The translations under genes were made by a program, and so were the position numbers. From Campylorhamphus procurvoides (taxonomy: Eukaryota > Chordata > Aves > Passeriformes > Dendrocolaptidae): DNA of 64,000 nucleotides. Positions 1-11,479 of this stretch are shown here, piece by piece. The stretch covers positions 2,831,377-2,895,376 of the forward strand of contig WBMV01000462.1 in assembly GCA_013396655.1 (NCBI GenBank), read 5' to 3'. How positions within the stretch are numbered: the first letter of the stretch is position 1; the number at the start of each line of letters is the position of its first letter. The notes under the pieces are model-generated. The model had not been told where the DNA came from, did no database searches, and saw only the letters and a program-made list of their open reading frames with translations.

Positions 1-3000
1 CCTGTGATGCCCAGTCAATCCCACACAGGCTGAACTGGTGCTGCTGCCCGAGGTCCCACTGCAGCAGGGGTGCTGGAAGGGTGTGGTGGCCACCACCACA
101 GCCAGCCCCGGGTGTCCTGTCATCCTCCAGGCTCTGCATTTCCCACCCTCTGTCACTGAAGGGTCTTCCTTGCCCGCCACCTTTCCTGAAAGCCTTTATT
201 CACCAGCTCCTGGAGCCGGGGGCTGTGTGACAAACCCCACTCTCACTTGCAGAAAGGAAAATAGAGATGACAACAAAGCAGAGTTGCTCCCTGAGCTGCC
301 AGACCTTGGGAAAATATTGAAAAACCCAGGCTGAGCATCCCACCAACAGAAGGAAAATTTGCAATGTGTTTAACACTTAATGTAAATTTTTTGTCATAAG
401 TTGGACTGATAATTATTCAGCACATGACCCCTGGAGGGGGGTTAATGCTTTGGACTGATAACAGCACCTTACACAGGACCCTCCCCCGGCTCTGAGCAGG
501 CTGAGTCCTGCTTTACAGAAGAAGCTCAGCTAAGAGCATGAAACCTGCACCCATCACCAGGGCTGCACCAACAGCTCTGCTGGGAATGGAGACACCACAT
601 CTCCGTGGAGAAGCATCCAGGAGGGAGCTTCTTCAGCAGAAAAGCAACCAGAGGACATCATTGCTGTGAGGGAGGGAAGGAAGCAGCTCCCCTTTCAGCA
701 CAACGACCAGTGGACACAGAGCGAGTGTCCCACCTCCAGAGTCAGAGTCAGAGCCAGGTAGTGGCACCATCACAGGTGCTACAACGTGAGCTGTGCCCAT
801 AGCCCTGGAGCAGTCCTGCCCATAGCAGGGCATGGGGGGCAGTCCAGGGATAAATGTCTCTGCTCTGTGGGGCTGGATCCTGCTCTCAGTGACACCCACG
901 TACCGCTGGAGGGAATCAGTTCTTGAACTGACACACCAGTGAGTGTTGAGGAGCAGCAGGCACACACATCCCAGACACGTGCCGTGGGGTCCATGTGCTT
1001 CCTTCCCCATGGCTGTGTTCCTCAGGTCTTCCTGGGGGCAGGATCCAGCCAGAAGTGCTCCTAGCCCAGCCCCCTCTTCCTTTGGCTGAGCTGTCAAGGG
1101 TGTATGAAGGTTGCTCAGCAAAGACATCTCCCTCATTCCCTCTGTCTGTGCTGTGCCACACGGTCCAGGACCACGGCTGGTGGAAGGTTCCTGGCCCATC
1201 ACCCTGATCCCAGGGACGGATGTCCCCAGCATACCTCCGGAGCTATTTATTCCTCCCTCCAGCCCTCAGCTGCCTGCTCTGTCACACAGGGAAAAACTGA
1301 CTCAGACCTTCCCAAGATAAGGCGACCACATCTGCAGCCCAGCTCCCCAGGAATGCAATCAAAATAGCGACCGGCAGCCCAGGCGGGGGAAAGAGGGGAG
1401 GGCAGCATTTTTTGCTGTCGACTCCGACCCCCTGATGGACCGTTGCCATGGAAAGCCGGCAGCCAGCAGCCCCAGCTGGGGTCTGCTGAAGGATTTTTCC
1501 TGCTTGGCCTGAGGCTAGGGCAAGGGGAAGAGGGGGAGAGACCGGGGAAGAGCTTGCATCTGGCTGTGACAGCCCTCCCCTGCTAGCAGGTGTGGAGCTC
1601 ACTTCCCTCTTGGCTGGAGCATCCCGAGATGGTTTGTGATCCAGCATGGCTCAGACGCTGCTGGGCAGTGTTTGAAGCCTGGTGCAGGAGCACAGATAAT
1701 AAACCAAATAAATCCAGCTCTGCATTAATGACAGAGGGACCGGGGAAGGGACGCAGAGATGGCAACCCAAGACTGGGCTGCCGTCCTCAGAGTGGGTGAG
1801 GTCTCTGGGGCACCCATCCAGCTCCTCTCCCCTTCAGCCTGTTTTCAATCCCTCATTTTTGCATGAAGAATTAGGACAGTAATTTCTCTCCTGCAGAGAG
1901 AAACAATACAGGAGCTGAAGCCGACCCCTTGCAGGCTGCCTGAGCAGGCTGACGTGTGGGGAAGATTTGTACAACTTTCTCATTGTGAAAAAACCACCAC
2001 GGTTGGAGTTTGCACCGAGCTGGGCACTGCGTGATGGTTTCTTGCCCCAGTGCACTGAGATGAAGCGGAAAAGGCCAGAGCCTGAAGCTGCCTACTTACA
2101 CCAGAGCCTGGATCAGGCACTGCAAAATCTGCTGCCAGCAGCAAGCACCCAGAGGAGCCGTCACCCCTCCCGCTGCCTCGCCGGGAGCTGGCAGGAGGGG
2201 ACGGACAGCTGCTTCTCCATAATCATCTCTCCACCACTGACAACATGCTGGAGCTCATTTTCAGAAGACACCTTGGGAAGAAGAATGCATTTACAACAGC
2301 AGAAGCACCAGGAAGAGCATCTCCTTCCAGAGAGCCAAAGATGCAGCAAAATAAAATGTCGCTCCTTGTTAACCCTCGCCTGTACCTGAGCAAGCAGGAC
2401 AAAAATTGCTGGTCAAATCCTGCCCACATTCACAGTCCTGTAGCTCTGCTGATTCTCAACAAAGAGACAAGGGCTCTTTGGAGACCTTTCTGACTGAAAA
2501 TCCCCCCGGCAGGAGGGACCATGCCCCAGTTTGAAGCCAAGACTTTCTTTCCCAGATACCTGCTGAGATCACGGTCCCAGCGATCGCTGTTCCTGGTACC
2601 TCTCAGCCGTTCAGCACGTGTGTGGTGTGCACAGCAGCCAGGATGGGGAACGAGGTGCAAAATCCACTGGGTAGTGATCCCAGCCCAGTTCTGGCTTCGA
2701 AAAGCTTCCCTGACCCAGCAGGGAAAGGAGAGCTGGAGAAGGTGAAGGGGAAGGGAGGGGGAATGCCACCTGCGTATTGATCCGACAATATGAAATGGGT
2801 TTTTCTTCTGGTTCCTGGAGACAGGAACCTATTGAATGCAAAGCTCAGCTCTCCCGCTGCCCTGGTTTCAGCCACTCCAGGCTGCTGTTTAATTAGGTGA
2901 GCATTAGCAGAAAGGCAGCTGGGCAGCTGGGAGGGGCTGGCTCTCTGCACCCCACGCTTGCCCACTCGCAGGACCGTGCTGCTGTCAGAGCATCCTCCCA

Positions 3001-3509
3001 GCTCCTCCAGCAGCCAGGCTGAGCCAGCCAGGAACCTGCCCAAGGCACACCAGGGAGCAGACCTGGCTGACCCTCAGTCATTGGGACCTCAGACACCCAC
3101 ACACGGTGCAGTCATTAACCCTTTCCCCTAAAACTTCCAGCAGTCCTGCATGAAGCCCAGTGATGGGATGGAGTTTCCTCTTGCATCAGCCTCAGGTTCA
3201 GTAACAACCTGAGAGTCAAGGAGGCTGAAGTGTGGAGCAGGCATTTTTCCTGCCTGCATCCTATCTGGGAGAAATTACAACAAAGTCATGAAGGATTTGC
3301 AGCTATTTTCACACTCCTTTTCCCAGATTAACACATGGATCCACTTTCTGTTCAGCAGTCTGAGAGTCCATTGTTTTGTCTCTGTCACAACCTCACACTC
3401 CCACATCCCAGAGCTTTCCAGTGCCCCTCTGATGAGTATGGGATATCAACAGGAACTGAGGAGCTCACTTTAATTAGCATGCACTTCTTAATTGGGCTTC
3501 AAACTCCCC
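1..3509. other. Unique non-coding DNA, no recognised gene
   Basis: No recognisable exon, repeat family or RNA gene was seen here. Open frames on both strands are short, lack domains and overlap each other, as expected by chance in GC-rich DNA. Two local points stand out. A GTTGCCATGGAAA motif lies at 1442-1454. An AT-richer stretch at about 2755-2910 contains TTTAATTAGG and resembles a non-coding regulatory block by composition only. Confidence 0.5.
1442..1454. promoter_or_regulatory. X-box-like (RFX family) motif
   Basis: The bases GTTGCCATGGAAA fit one perfect half (GTTGCC) and most of the second half of the RFX-family X-box, an imperfect palindrome of the form GTNRCC-N(0-3)-RGYAAC. The match is seen directly; binding is inference. 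RFX factors act on cilia and immune genes, but no promoter or gene start was recognised beside it. Confidence 0.25.
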
Positions 3510-3612
3510 AGCAAGTCAGATAGTATTTCATCTCCATTTTACAGACCTGGGAGCGAGGAGGAAGACTGAGGGATATACCAAGGGTGGTCAGTAAGATGGT
3601 GGCAGAGCAGTG
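3510..3612 (-). repeat. MIR SINE relic, reverse orientation
   Basis: The segment follows the reverse complement of the MIR core in order: a TAGTATTT...CTCCATTTTACAG stretch, a GAGGAAGACTGAGG stretch matching the GAGGAAACTGAGG part, a CAAGGGTGGTCAG stretch matching the CAAGGTCACACAG part, then AGTAAG...GGCAGAGC. Divergence is high, as expected for a very old tRNA-derived SINE. Identified from the remembered consensus; a repeat-library search would set exact ends. Confidence 0.6.
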
Positions 3613-5707
3613 GAGAGGTGCCAGGAGTCCTCCCTGTCCCCATTACCTGCACTGAACCCAGCAGTGACATTACCTGGTGACAGCTCACCAAAGCCCTCTG
3701 TTTGCAAGGAAAACCAGGAAGATCCCATATTACCCACTTGTGTAAATCAGCCTCTCTCCCTTGCTATCAACGGAGTGATGTTAATCCAAGAAAACTGAAT
3801 TAGATCCACATTTATATTGGGATGCGACAGTCACAGGTTAAGCAAAGTTCCCCCAACTATCCAACTGATGCCAAATCCCACCGGGGGAAAGACCCTGCCC
3901 AGATGGGGCTTTATGTCAAGGCTTTACCAAGGACATGGAACAAGCTCTCATGATATGTTGTAAAATAAACTGTGCAACAAAGCCAGGATGCAGCTGTTTC
4001 AGCTGCTTTCAGCACGGGGAATTATCCGTGGAGCAGATAAACCCAGTTCAGCCTTACCTATGGCTTCGGCAGCAGTGTCAGCACTCAGCTTGCTGCTCTC
4101 AGCACACCTGCATCGCAGCCGTGCAGCTCCTGCTGCCAGAGCAGCCTCATGCCTGCTGGTTGGGAGGAGAAAGCCAGAGCCTTTGCATTGTCCTTCTCCA
4201 GCAGAGCTCTGGTCTGGCTGCTCCCAGCTGGCTGTGGTGGGAGCAGGAAATTTCAGCTCCTGTTTCTCACCCTGCCACTGCTTTTTTGTCCTCATCTCTT
4301 TCCATGAGTACTCATTCCCAGGCCAGTGTGGAAACACAAGGGGAATCAACTGGCTCTGAGCTCCCAGTAAGAGTGGCACAACATGGGGCAACAACCCCAT
4401 CATTAACGCATTTCCCCCTCACACTCATACTGTTCCTCATCACTTCTGCCCAGGGAGAGGTGTTAGATGAGCTACACAACCCACCCCAGGAAGCTGCTGT
4501 GCCCCTGCTCTGGTCCAACAAGCTCCAACCAGCCATATGTTGTTCATCCCCAGGTCTGAAACCCCTGCACTCAGCTCAGGAAATGGGTTGACCAATGTCT
4601 GTGGAAAACAAGGGGAATTTGGGAGTGGGGTCAGGAGAGGTGGGCAACACTGAGCCTGTCCGCTCCATGAGGTGCTGGGATGCCTGGTGTTTGCTCTGGG
4701 ACTGGTGGGGTTGTGGAATCAGGGCTCTTCCCTTCAGTCCAATCCAAAGGATAACTTTTCCCTGCCATGTCCCAAGAGCTGAGGCAACAGCCCACAGGCA
4801 CAACACCCTTTGACCACTGAATGCCACCAGTGCACACGTGAGCACTGGAAACCTCACACAAGCAAAGCGGTGAGCACATCCCACCAAGCAGGGCTGGAGT
4901 TCCAGGAGGAGCTGCAGGAGGGCTGTGCCAACACCTCCGTGGGAGCAGGAAACAGTCCACAAGCAGAGAGAGCGAGCACTACGTCCCCTCCAGCTCCCAG
5001 CATGACTCACACCGGTTGCCATGAAGAAGTCAACATTTGCATGCAGCCACCCCACGGTGGAATGAGAAGCTCTCTCAGCTATTTGATGACTGTCTGGGGG
5101 AGGGCAGCGAGCGGTGGGACCTCAGAGGCCGCCGTGGTACCAGATGGCAAACTCTGGCATTTCCACAGGCATCTCCAGGCTGCTACCAACGCGGTCCGTA
5201 TGTGCAGCACACCCCAGACGAGGCTCCCTGCGCATGAGATGTTCAAAACGGAGCAGAGAGCTGGGCACCCACCTCCTATTGGATTTAGTTCTCTTTCAGC
5301 TCCTTTAAACTCGCAGCCTCAGAGCTCCCCACCCTCGCCAAGCACTGCACAGAATTAGCTCCACGCGGAGCCGTCGATGCCGGCGAGGGAGCAGCACCCA
5401 CTCCACACACAACACCCGGCCCAACACCGAGCTTGGCAACAGCAACACCCAACAGGTCCACAGGCAGTGTCTCCCAATGGATGCACCCCACTCTCCTGAG
5501 TGACACCCTGGCCCTGCAGTGGGGTGGCAGCTCCCACAGGCGTGTGAAAAACCCCGGCTTGGGAGAGAGGGGGTAATTATATGCCAGAGGAGCAGCTGAT
5601 TCAAACCCTTCCTGACCCCAGGCTGAAGAGTTCTCCTGATCGATCACGAAGATGCTCTTTCATTTTCCTCAAGCGTTTCGCTGACGGATGGAAAAATCAA
5701 TGCCCCA
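3613..5707. other. Unique non-coding DNA, nothing recognised
   Basis: No gene, RNA or repeat family was recognised. The longest open frame (218 codons at 3935-4591 on the plus strand) has no domain and overlaps long frames on both strands, so it is treated as chance. Confidence 0.5.
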
Positions 5708-5806
5708 CAGAGGAGTCTGGAGGGGGATGGAGCAAGGGGAAGAACGGGAGAGAAAGGAAACGGGAATGGAGAAGAGGAGAAGGGAGAGGGGAGAGAGGAA
5801 TTCTCT
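5708..5806. repeat. Polypurine (GA-rich) tract
   Basis: About 100 bases on the plus strand are almost all G and A, with few pyrimidine interruptions, ending just before GAATTCTCTG. It is an irregular low-complexity purine tract rather than a clean microsatellite. Such homopurine stretches can form triplex (H-DNA) structures in vitro; nothing in the sequence shows that this one does. Confidence 0.85.
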
Positions 5807-6081
5807 GAGGCAGGCAGGGGCTTCTGGAGGGGGTGGTGGGAAGACAGGTGGGCTGGCAGCTCCTCTGGCTATGGCCTGCCTGCAAAGTTTGGGATTTTCT
5901 CCCCATATGGAGGACTGAGAGCAAGGCAGGGCTTCTCCCAGGTGCACATCATGGAGCCAGGGCACTGCTGTGCCAAAGGTCCCACTCAGGCTGGTGCCTC
6001 CCCACACTGGGCAACACTCCTGCAGCATCGATGGCAGGACCAAATCCGTGCCGTGGGGTCCCTCCTGCAGAGACACTGCTG

Positions 6082-6095
6082 GTTTCCATGGAAAC
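6082..6095. promoter_or_regulatory. Perfect 14-bp palindrome, X-box-like
   Basis: GTTTCCATGGAAAC is a perfect inverted repeat centred on CCATGG. It resembles the RFX X-box in layout (two 6-base arms) but deviates from the best consensus in each arm. The palindrome is certain; function is inference. Confidence 0.35.
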
Positions 6096-7160
6096 ACCTC
6101 CCAGTTCTCCACATGGAACAGCTCTGGTACCCACAGTCACAAGAAACCCTCAAGGTCCACAAGGCTTTTGGCTGAAAATTCCCCATGACCTGTTTTTCAT
6201 GAAAAAGGTCAACTGAGATCCCCCAGCTCTGACTCACTACGTGGGTGCAGTCCAAGCACTATCTTTGGGTCTCATCCTGCCCACACAGGCTGGGACAGGG
6301 GTCCCTAGTGCCTCTGTGCCAGCAGATCCTGCAACTCCAGCATCTTGATGGGCAGAGATGCTGCCAAAAGGGACTTCATCCCTTTGAGGAGGGGGCAAAT
6401 CTTTGCTAAAGACCATGCTAAGACATGCACAACTCATTTAGTTCCTTGGATTGGGGGTGCTGCTGTTTTCAGAGAGATGGTCAAGCCTCTCAATTTCTAC
6501 TTGCTGACACCAGCCACTGGAAAAGACACCCCTAAATCTCCCCTTGGGTCAGGGGAAAGCCAGGCCCACGCCACTGCACACAGATGAAGCAGCAGCTTGC
6601 CTCAAACAGTTGGGGCTTTCCAGTGTTTTCTTCCCCACATCCTATTAATAATTAACACAACTGCAACCAGACCAGCTTTTAAGAGGCTTCACTGCCATGG
6701 GCTGTGTTACAGTCCCTCTTCCAAGAGCAAAGGTTTGTATGTTACCACTGGAAACCAGGAAGGCTCCGGTCTCAGCCAGGGATGCCATCCTCATGGGAAC
6801 CTGACTCCGTGTCCCCACTGGGCTGAGCTGATCCGTCACACTGCTGGAGCTGAGGTGACAGAGCCCTGACAAGGCAGCCCATCCTCAGCTGCTTCCCAAA
6901 ATTCCACTCCGAGTTAGAGACAACTCACTGGGCCATTATGAACCACTCCCATCTCCCTGCAGCTGAGCAGGGTGTGAGCCCACTGGGAAGGGGGACAAGT
7001 TAATGCTCCCCTTCAAGATGGGATTTGGAGGTCAAAGGACAGAGTTTGGGTGTCGAGGTGGTCTCTGCCCACTGATGCACAGCCCTGTCCCCTGGCACTT
7101 GCAAAACAGCGAGTGAGCAAAACCAGAGCAGCACATTTTAGGTCACTCTGGGTGGTGCTT

Positions 7161-7232
7161 TCCAGGATCTTCTTCTCCAAAGGGCTCCTTAGAGATCACC
7201 CAGCTCCCAGCTACCTGGCTGACCTGCTGTGA
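7161..7232 (+). repeat. Possible L2-type LINE reverse-transcriptase tail relic
   Basis: The plus-strand frame ending at the stop at 7230-7232 reads RIFFSKGLL followed by APSYLADLL. The second part resembles the well-known APSYLSDLL motif near the C-terminus of L2/Rex-type LINE proteins, and the first part sits where their RI-x-FK-ILLL motif should be. The block is short and flanking sequence could not be assigned, so chance similarity is possible. Confidence 0.35.
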
Positions 7233-8199
7233 CAGGCTGGGGACAAAGCTCTGGGCCACCAGGAAGGTAGATCAAGGTTTCAAGCTGTCCCCAAATCCTA
7301 GGATTTGGACTGAGCAATCTCCACAGCACCAAGCACCCTGCTTGGGGAAAAATCAAACAGAAAGCAGTGGATGTGATCGAAGCAAAGCCCTGAGCCCAAG
7401 CAGCCCTGTCTCCCAGTAATCACCTTGCCCACCGGGCTGGGGCCCGGCCCCTGTGCGGCCCCACACAGAGCAGCCACACCGGCTGGGCTGGTTGGGGGAG
7501 GCAGAGCAGGGCCTGCAGCAGCCCTGGCAATAAACAGCTTCCACATGCTCCTGCCGTGCAACCCTCCCACCCCGGCATACCAGCACACTTATTCATCCCT
7601 GTGCGAGGGGCTGAGGCAGCGGCGTGGGCTGGGCTGGGGTCCTGTGAGCCTCCTGTGGTCCCTGGGAGTGCAGGTAGCCCAAGGTGCCCATCCTGCAGCC
7701 CTGCCACAGCTCCAGGGCTGCTGAGGGACCCCAAGGCCAGCAAACACCCACCCTAAGTGTGGGCATCCGTGCTGGAAAACCCCCTCAAATCTCATTTTAA
7801 TTGGATCTCCAGTTTTCCTTCTTATCCCACACTATCTGCATCCCTCCAGGCCACTGTGCCATGCTTCTCCTTCAGTGAAGACCAGATCAAGCCCACCAGG
7901 CTCAAACCCATATCAGCCTTTCTCCCATCCCCAGCAACACTGTCCTGACCCTTCTCTGTCCTCTGTATGACAAACCCTCTCAAATCAGGGCTTGGGAAAG
8001 GGTTTGAGACCCCAGCCCTGAGGCAGAGGGTGGTCAGTGCTCTGCAGAGCCTGTGGGTGTCAGGATGTCAGGGACACAGCACCCAACAAAATCCCAAAGC
8101 TGTCCTGTCCCAGTTGGGACACAGAGAGCTGGGACAGTCCCATCCTGCCACCCCTGGGGTGGATAAATCCCCTCTGAAGGCAGAGAGCATGCAGGGCTC
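7233..8199. other. Unique non-coding DNA, nothing recognised
   Basis: GC-rich unique DNA without recognised repeats, RNA genes or exons. Confidence 0.5.
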
Positions 8200-8640
8200 T
8201 GGCTCTCTGGCATCCCGGCGGGTTTACGAGGAGATTTTTAGCAGCACCAGGAACAGTCCCCGGATTAGAGCCACAGGCTTCAAAAGGAGCTGCCGAGCGC
8301 GAGAGCCGAGGGCTGGAGTCACTGCGGCTGAAAAGGGAATGCTGCACATTATAAATAGCTGCTCACTGGCAGCACATCTGTTTCAGGCAGCGGCTCGGGA
8401 AGGCTGTGCGTGTTCTGGTTTGGCTATTTTGGGGGAGAGAGATTTGAACACTCACTCATTATTATTGTTCGCCCAGGAGATGCGAATGATGCCTGTTTCT
8501 CCTTTGCCATTTCAAAATGGAAAGCAAAACGAGGTGAGTTTCAGAGCGCACAGTGGTGTAAGGTTCCCTGGGAGCTGCAGCTCTTGCTGGGAGATGGTGT
8601 GCAAGCACGCTGGTGACACCTGGATCTCTGGGTAGTGCCA
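8200..8640 (+). promoter_or_regulatory. Candidate promoter / conserved element with TATA box
   Basis: This block differs from its flanks. It has CpGs clustered at 8280-8330 (GCCGAGCGCGAG) and then AT-rich runs (ATTATTATTG). TATAAATA lies at 8350-8357. About 120 bases downstream, at 8480, an ATG with G at -3 opens an 18-codon frame that runs to a strong splice-donor match, GAG|GTGAGT, at 8534-8539. The spacing fits a TATA promoter with a small first exon. The peptide (MRMMPVSPLPFQNGKQNE) was not recognised. The block could equally be a conserved enhancer with a chance arrangement. Confidence 0.3.
8350..8357 (+). promoter_or_regulatory. TATA-box match TATAAATA
   Basis: Perfect TATAAA-type octamer in an otherwise GC-rich neighbourhood, about 125 bases upstream of the ATG at 8480. 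A transcription start would be expected near 8380, but none can be proved from sequence. Confidence 0.35.
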
Positions 8641-9079
8641 CTAAAGGCTCACCATGGGACAGGGAGAGCACAGCCCTTGTCTCTGCTCAGTCACAAGCCT
8701 TGGGAAGCCATGGGGGTGGGAGAGACAGGCAGCAATGAGGCCAAGGGCAGGCAATGAGTGATGCTCCCCAAAGTGTTTTGGGCTCACCTGCACCCCTCAG
8801 ATGGCACTGCCTCGTGCTCCCACTGATGCCACCACATATCTCCATGGTTTTGGTCTGTCCCTGCACCAGAAGAGATGTCAGACCCACCCTGGGACCAACA
8901 ACAGCGCAGAGGAGCAAGGCCTGGTGGCAGGGTGAAGGCCACAACCCCAGAGATGGTCTGGCACCACCCGTGGTGGGGGACGGAACATCCCAAGCGTTGT
9001 CATCCCTCGAAGTGCTGACACCCCACAAGAGCACACAGCAGGAGTTGTGGGGTGCCTCTGGCACAAGCCTGGGGGCAAG

Positions 9080-9660
9080 CAGGGGAGGATGAAGAGGCAT
9101 CCAAGGTCTGGAGGTGTCGGAGCAGCCCAGGGGTGCCCAGCCCGGCCCAGGCGCTCCAGTAGAGCCCAGCAATGGCTCATTAATCACTCGGCACCACGGT
9201 GGGATGGAGGCCCTCGCCGACCGCCGCCAATCCCCGCGCCGTTACCACAGAAACAACCCTCACCCTGCACAGGCTTCAAAGGGTTTTGTGCCTGTGTGCG
9301 CTGCTCCGGCTCCCCCTCCCCTTGTTGTTTTTTGTGTGCATGTACACGAGAAGGAGTTGGGTTTTTTCCCTCTTTCCCGGGAAGCATTTGGCACCGGGGC
9401 TGGGATCATGTGAAAAGCGAGCGCAGGATGCACAGACAAACGGATGGACAAACAGACACAAGAACCAGGAGAGACAGCCACGATAGCTGCAAGGCTGGAG
9501 GGGTCTTCAGAAAGGAGAAGGGAAAAGGTTGGGGGGGGGATGTGGAGGCGGCTGTGGTGCTAACGAGTCAAAAATAAATATTTATACGGGGAGAGTTTTA
9601 AAACCCTATTTTGCATCGTTATAATAAATTATTCATCCGCCTGTTTCTCCCTGCCCGCCT
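9080..9660. promoter_or_regulatory. Candidate non-coding regulatory element
   Basis: A mixed block. The left part keeps several CpGs (GCCGACCGCCGCC near 9217-9229). The right part, about 9560-9640, is AT-rich and carries AATAAATATTTATA and ATAATAAATTATTCAT, which hold several homeodomain-type TAAT/ATTA cores. No open frame looks real. The reading as a conserved enhancer is inference from composition. Confidence 0.3.
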
Positions 9661-10774
9661 CTCGTGGCAGGGAGCTGTGAGGGGGATGATGCTGCAGGAT
9701 GAGGGAAGGGGGTCATGGCTGACCAGGACCCCGGACCCCCCAGCACCCCAGGGAGAGGAGGCAGGGAGGTTTGGGGAGGGAGACTGGGACACAGCACAGA
9801 TGCAGCTGGACCCTGACACAGTCATGGTGGTGCCAGATGGGGAAGGGTCAGGAGAGCTGGGTGTGGGGAGCAGGAGCCTGGAGGTGCCCAGGGGACTTGG
9901 CAACCTCCTGGACAGCAGTGTCAGAAGCAACGGGGCTGCTCTTGTTTTAGATGGAGCTCTCAGTGAGTCTTGGGCTCTCTGAATTTACTTTTGGCAAAGA
10001 CAGCAGTTCCCACCTGATGCCCTGCAGTGTCCTGCTGGAGGGGATGAGGATGGGGAGCGTTGTGAGGAGCCCAGGTCCCATGGCTCCCCCACATCTCCAG
10101 CTTACTGGGTGTGCTGGTGCACCCACCGAGGGCAGTCAGTGGTACAGCTCCCATCTCTCCTGCCCACGCTCACACAGTCAGCCCCAGGGCTGAGCTGATG
10201 GAAACCCCACACCACCGGCTGGGACAGCACTTCAGGAGCCACCCTCACTTTCACATCTCCACCGGGGACTGACACATGCACAACACAGCCCTCCACAAAG
10301 CTGGCAGAGGCTTCCCATCAAGGGCCTTGAGCAGCACCTCAGAGCCTGCCCCCTTGACCCTTCTGGGTGCAGCAAAAGGTTTGTTTTGATCACTTTTGCA
10401 CGTGCCAGTGCTCTGATTGCATCTGCCATCACCTCCACCAGTGTATGAGTTTTGAAAGAGCTGAAAAGCACAAGGGAAAGGTTTGGGGAAGAGAGCCTTG
10501 CCATGGCTGTTTCCAGGCTGGCTGCAATTGCGTTTGCCAGAACTGCAACAGAGACAAAAAGCAAGGAGAGGGAAAGGCATGAGCCTGGTTGAACAAGCCA
10601 CACAAAGCCTCTTGCCTAGCTGGAGGCTTCCAGCATATGGAAGGGGAGGTAAGAAGGCTGGAGAGGATGAAAAATGATCTTCTGGATCACCCCACTATCC
10701 CCTCAACTCCCCTTCCAGGCTCTCCTGACAGCTGCTCATCTGACCTGCCCCTCCAGTGACTCCCCCCAGCCTCC
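9661..10774. other. Unique non-coding DNA, nothing recognised
   Basis: No repeat family or gene was recognised. Overlapping frames on both strands around 10232-10603 reach about 120 codons without a recognisable domain. Confidence 0.5.
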
Positions 10775-10968
10775 TGCAGTGCTTCACCCCCAGGATATCT
10801 GAACATGAAACCTAAATCTCCCTTGTGCTACCGTTTAAGCCCATAATTTCTTGTCCTACCCACCGTAGGACATGGAGAATCGTTTATTCCTATCCTGTTT
10901 GCAGCAGCCGCTGACATATTTTTGAAGGCTGTTATCACATTTCACCTTCAGTCTTAGACCTTTTCATG
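10775..10968 (-). repeat. CR1 LINE fragment, reverse orientation, diverged
   Basis: The plus strand follows the reverse complement of the CR1 3' region: AACCTAAATCTCCC at about 10809-10822, then a diverged TTTAAGCCCAT...CTTGTCCTA stretch, and GAAGGCTGTTATCA at 10924-10937, which is the usual GAAGGCTGCTATAAGG segment. Order and spacing agree with CR1, the dominant LINE of birds. No coding capacity remains. The left border is uncertain and may extend to about 10690. Confidence 0.75.
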
Positions 10969-11479
10969 AAAGATGGAACAGAAACGCGGGTTTGTGATGG
11001 GGAGGAAGGACAGAATAACAAAGAGGTTTTTCTGGATCACATGTGGAAACCAGGAAAGCCAGTGGAAAGGCAGAGCAAAGAGCAGCCTTTAACACCCAGA
11101 AGAACTCTAAGTGCCACCAGCCAAGTTCAGGACACAAGGGGAGATGATGGAGACACAGATCAGCAGGGTGGAAAAATGAGGACACAAGGGTTATGGTGAC
11201 ATGGTGCTGAGCACCAGGACTAAACAGGCCTTGGGTTCGCACACAGGGTGATGTGGCAGTGCCCAAAAGGGGCACTGGGACTCAGCTGCAAGTGGGAGAG
11301 GAGCCAGCTGGCCTTGCTTTTGGTGGTACTGGTATGTATGGCAGGTGATGTGCCAGCTCGGTCCTAAGGTCCTGGAAAGTGCAAGGGAGAACCAGAGACA
11401 TGAACAACAGACACACAACAGTGTGATCCAATATGCTTGTCATGCCTTTGCATGGCTGCACGTGTCAGGAGTACTTACA

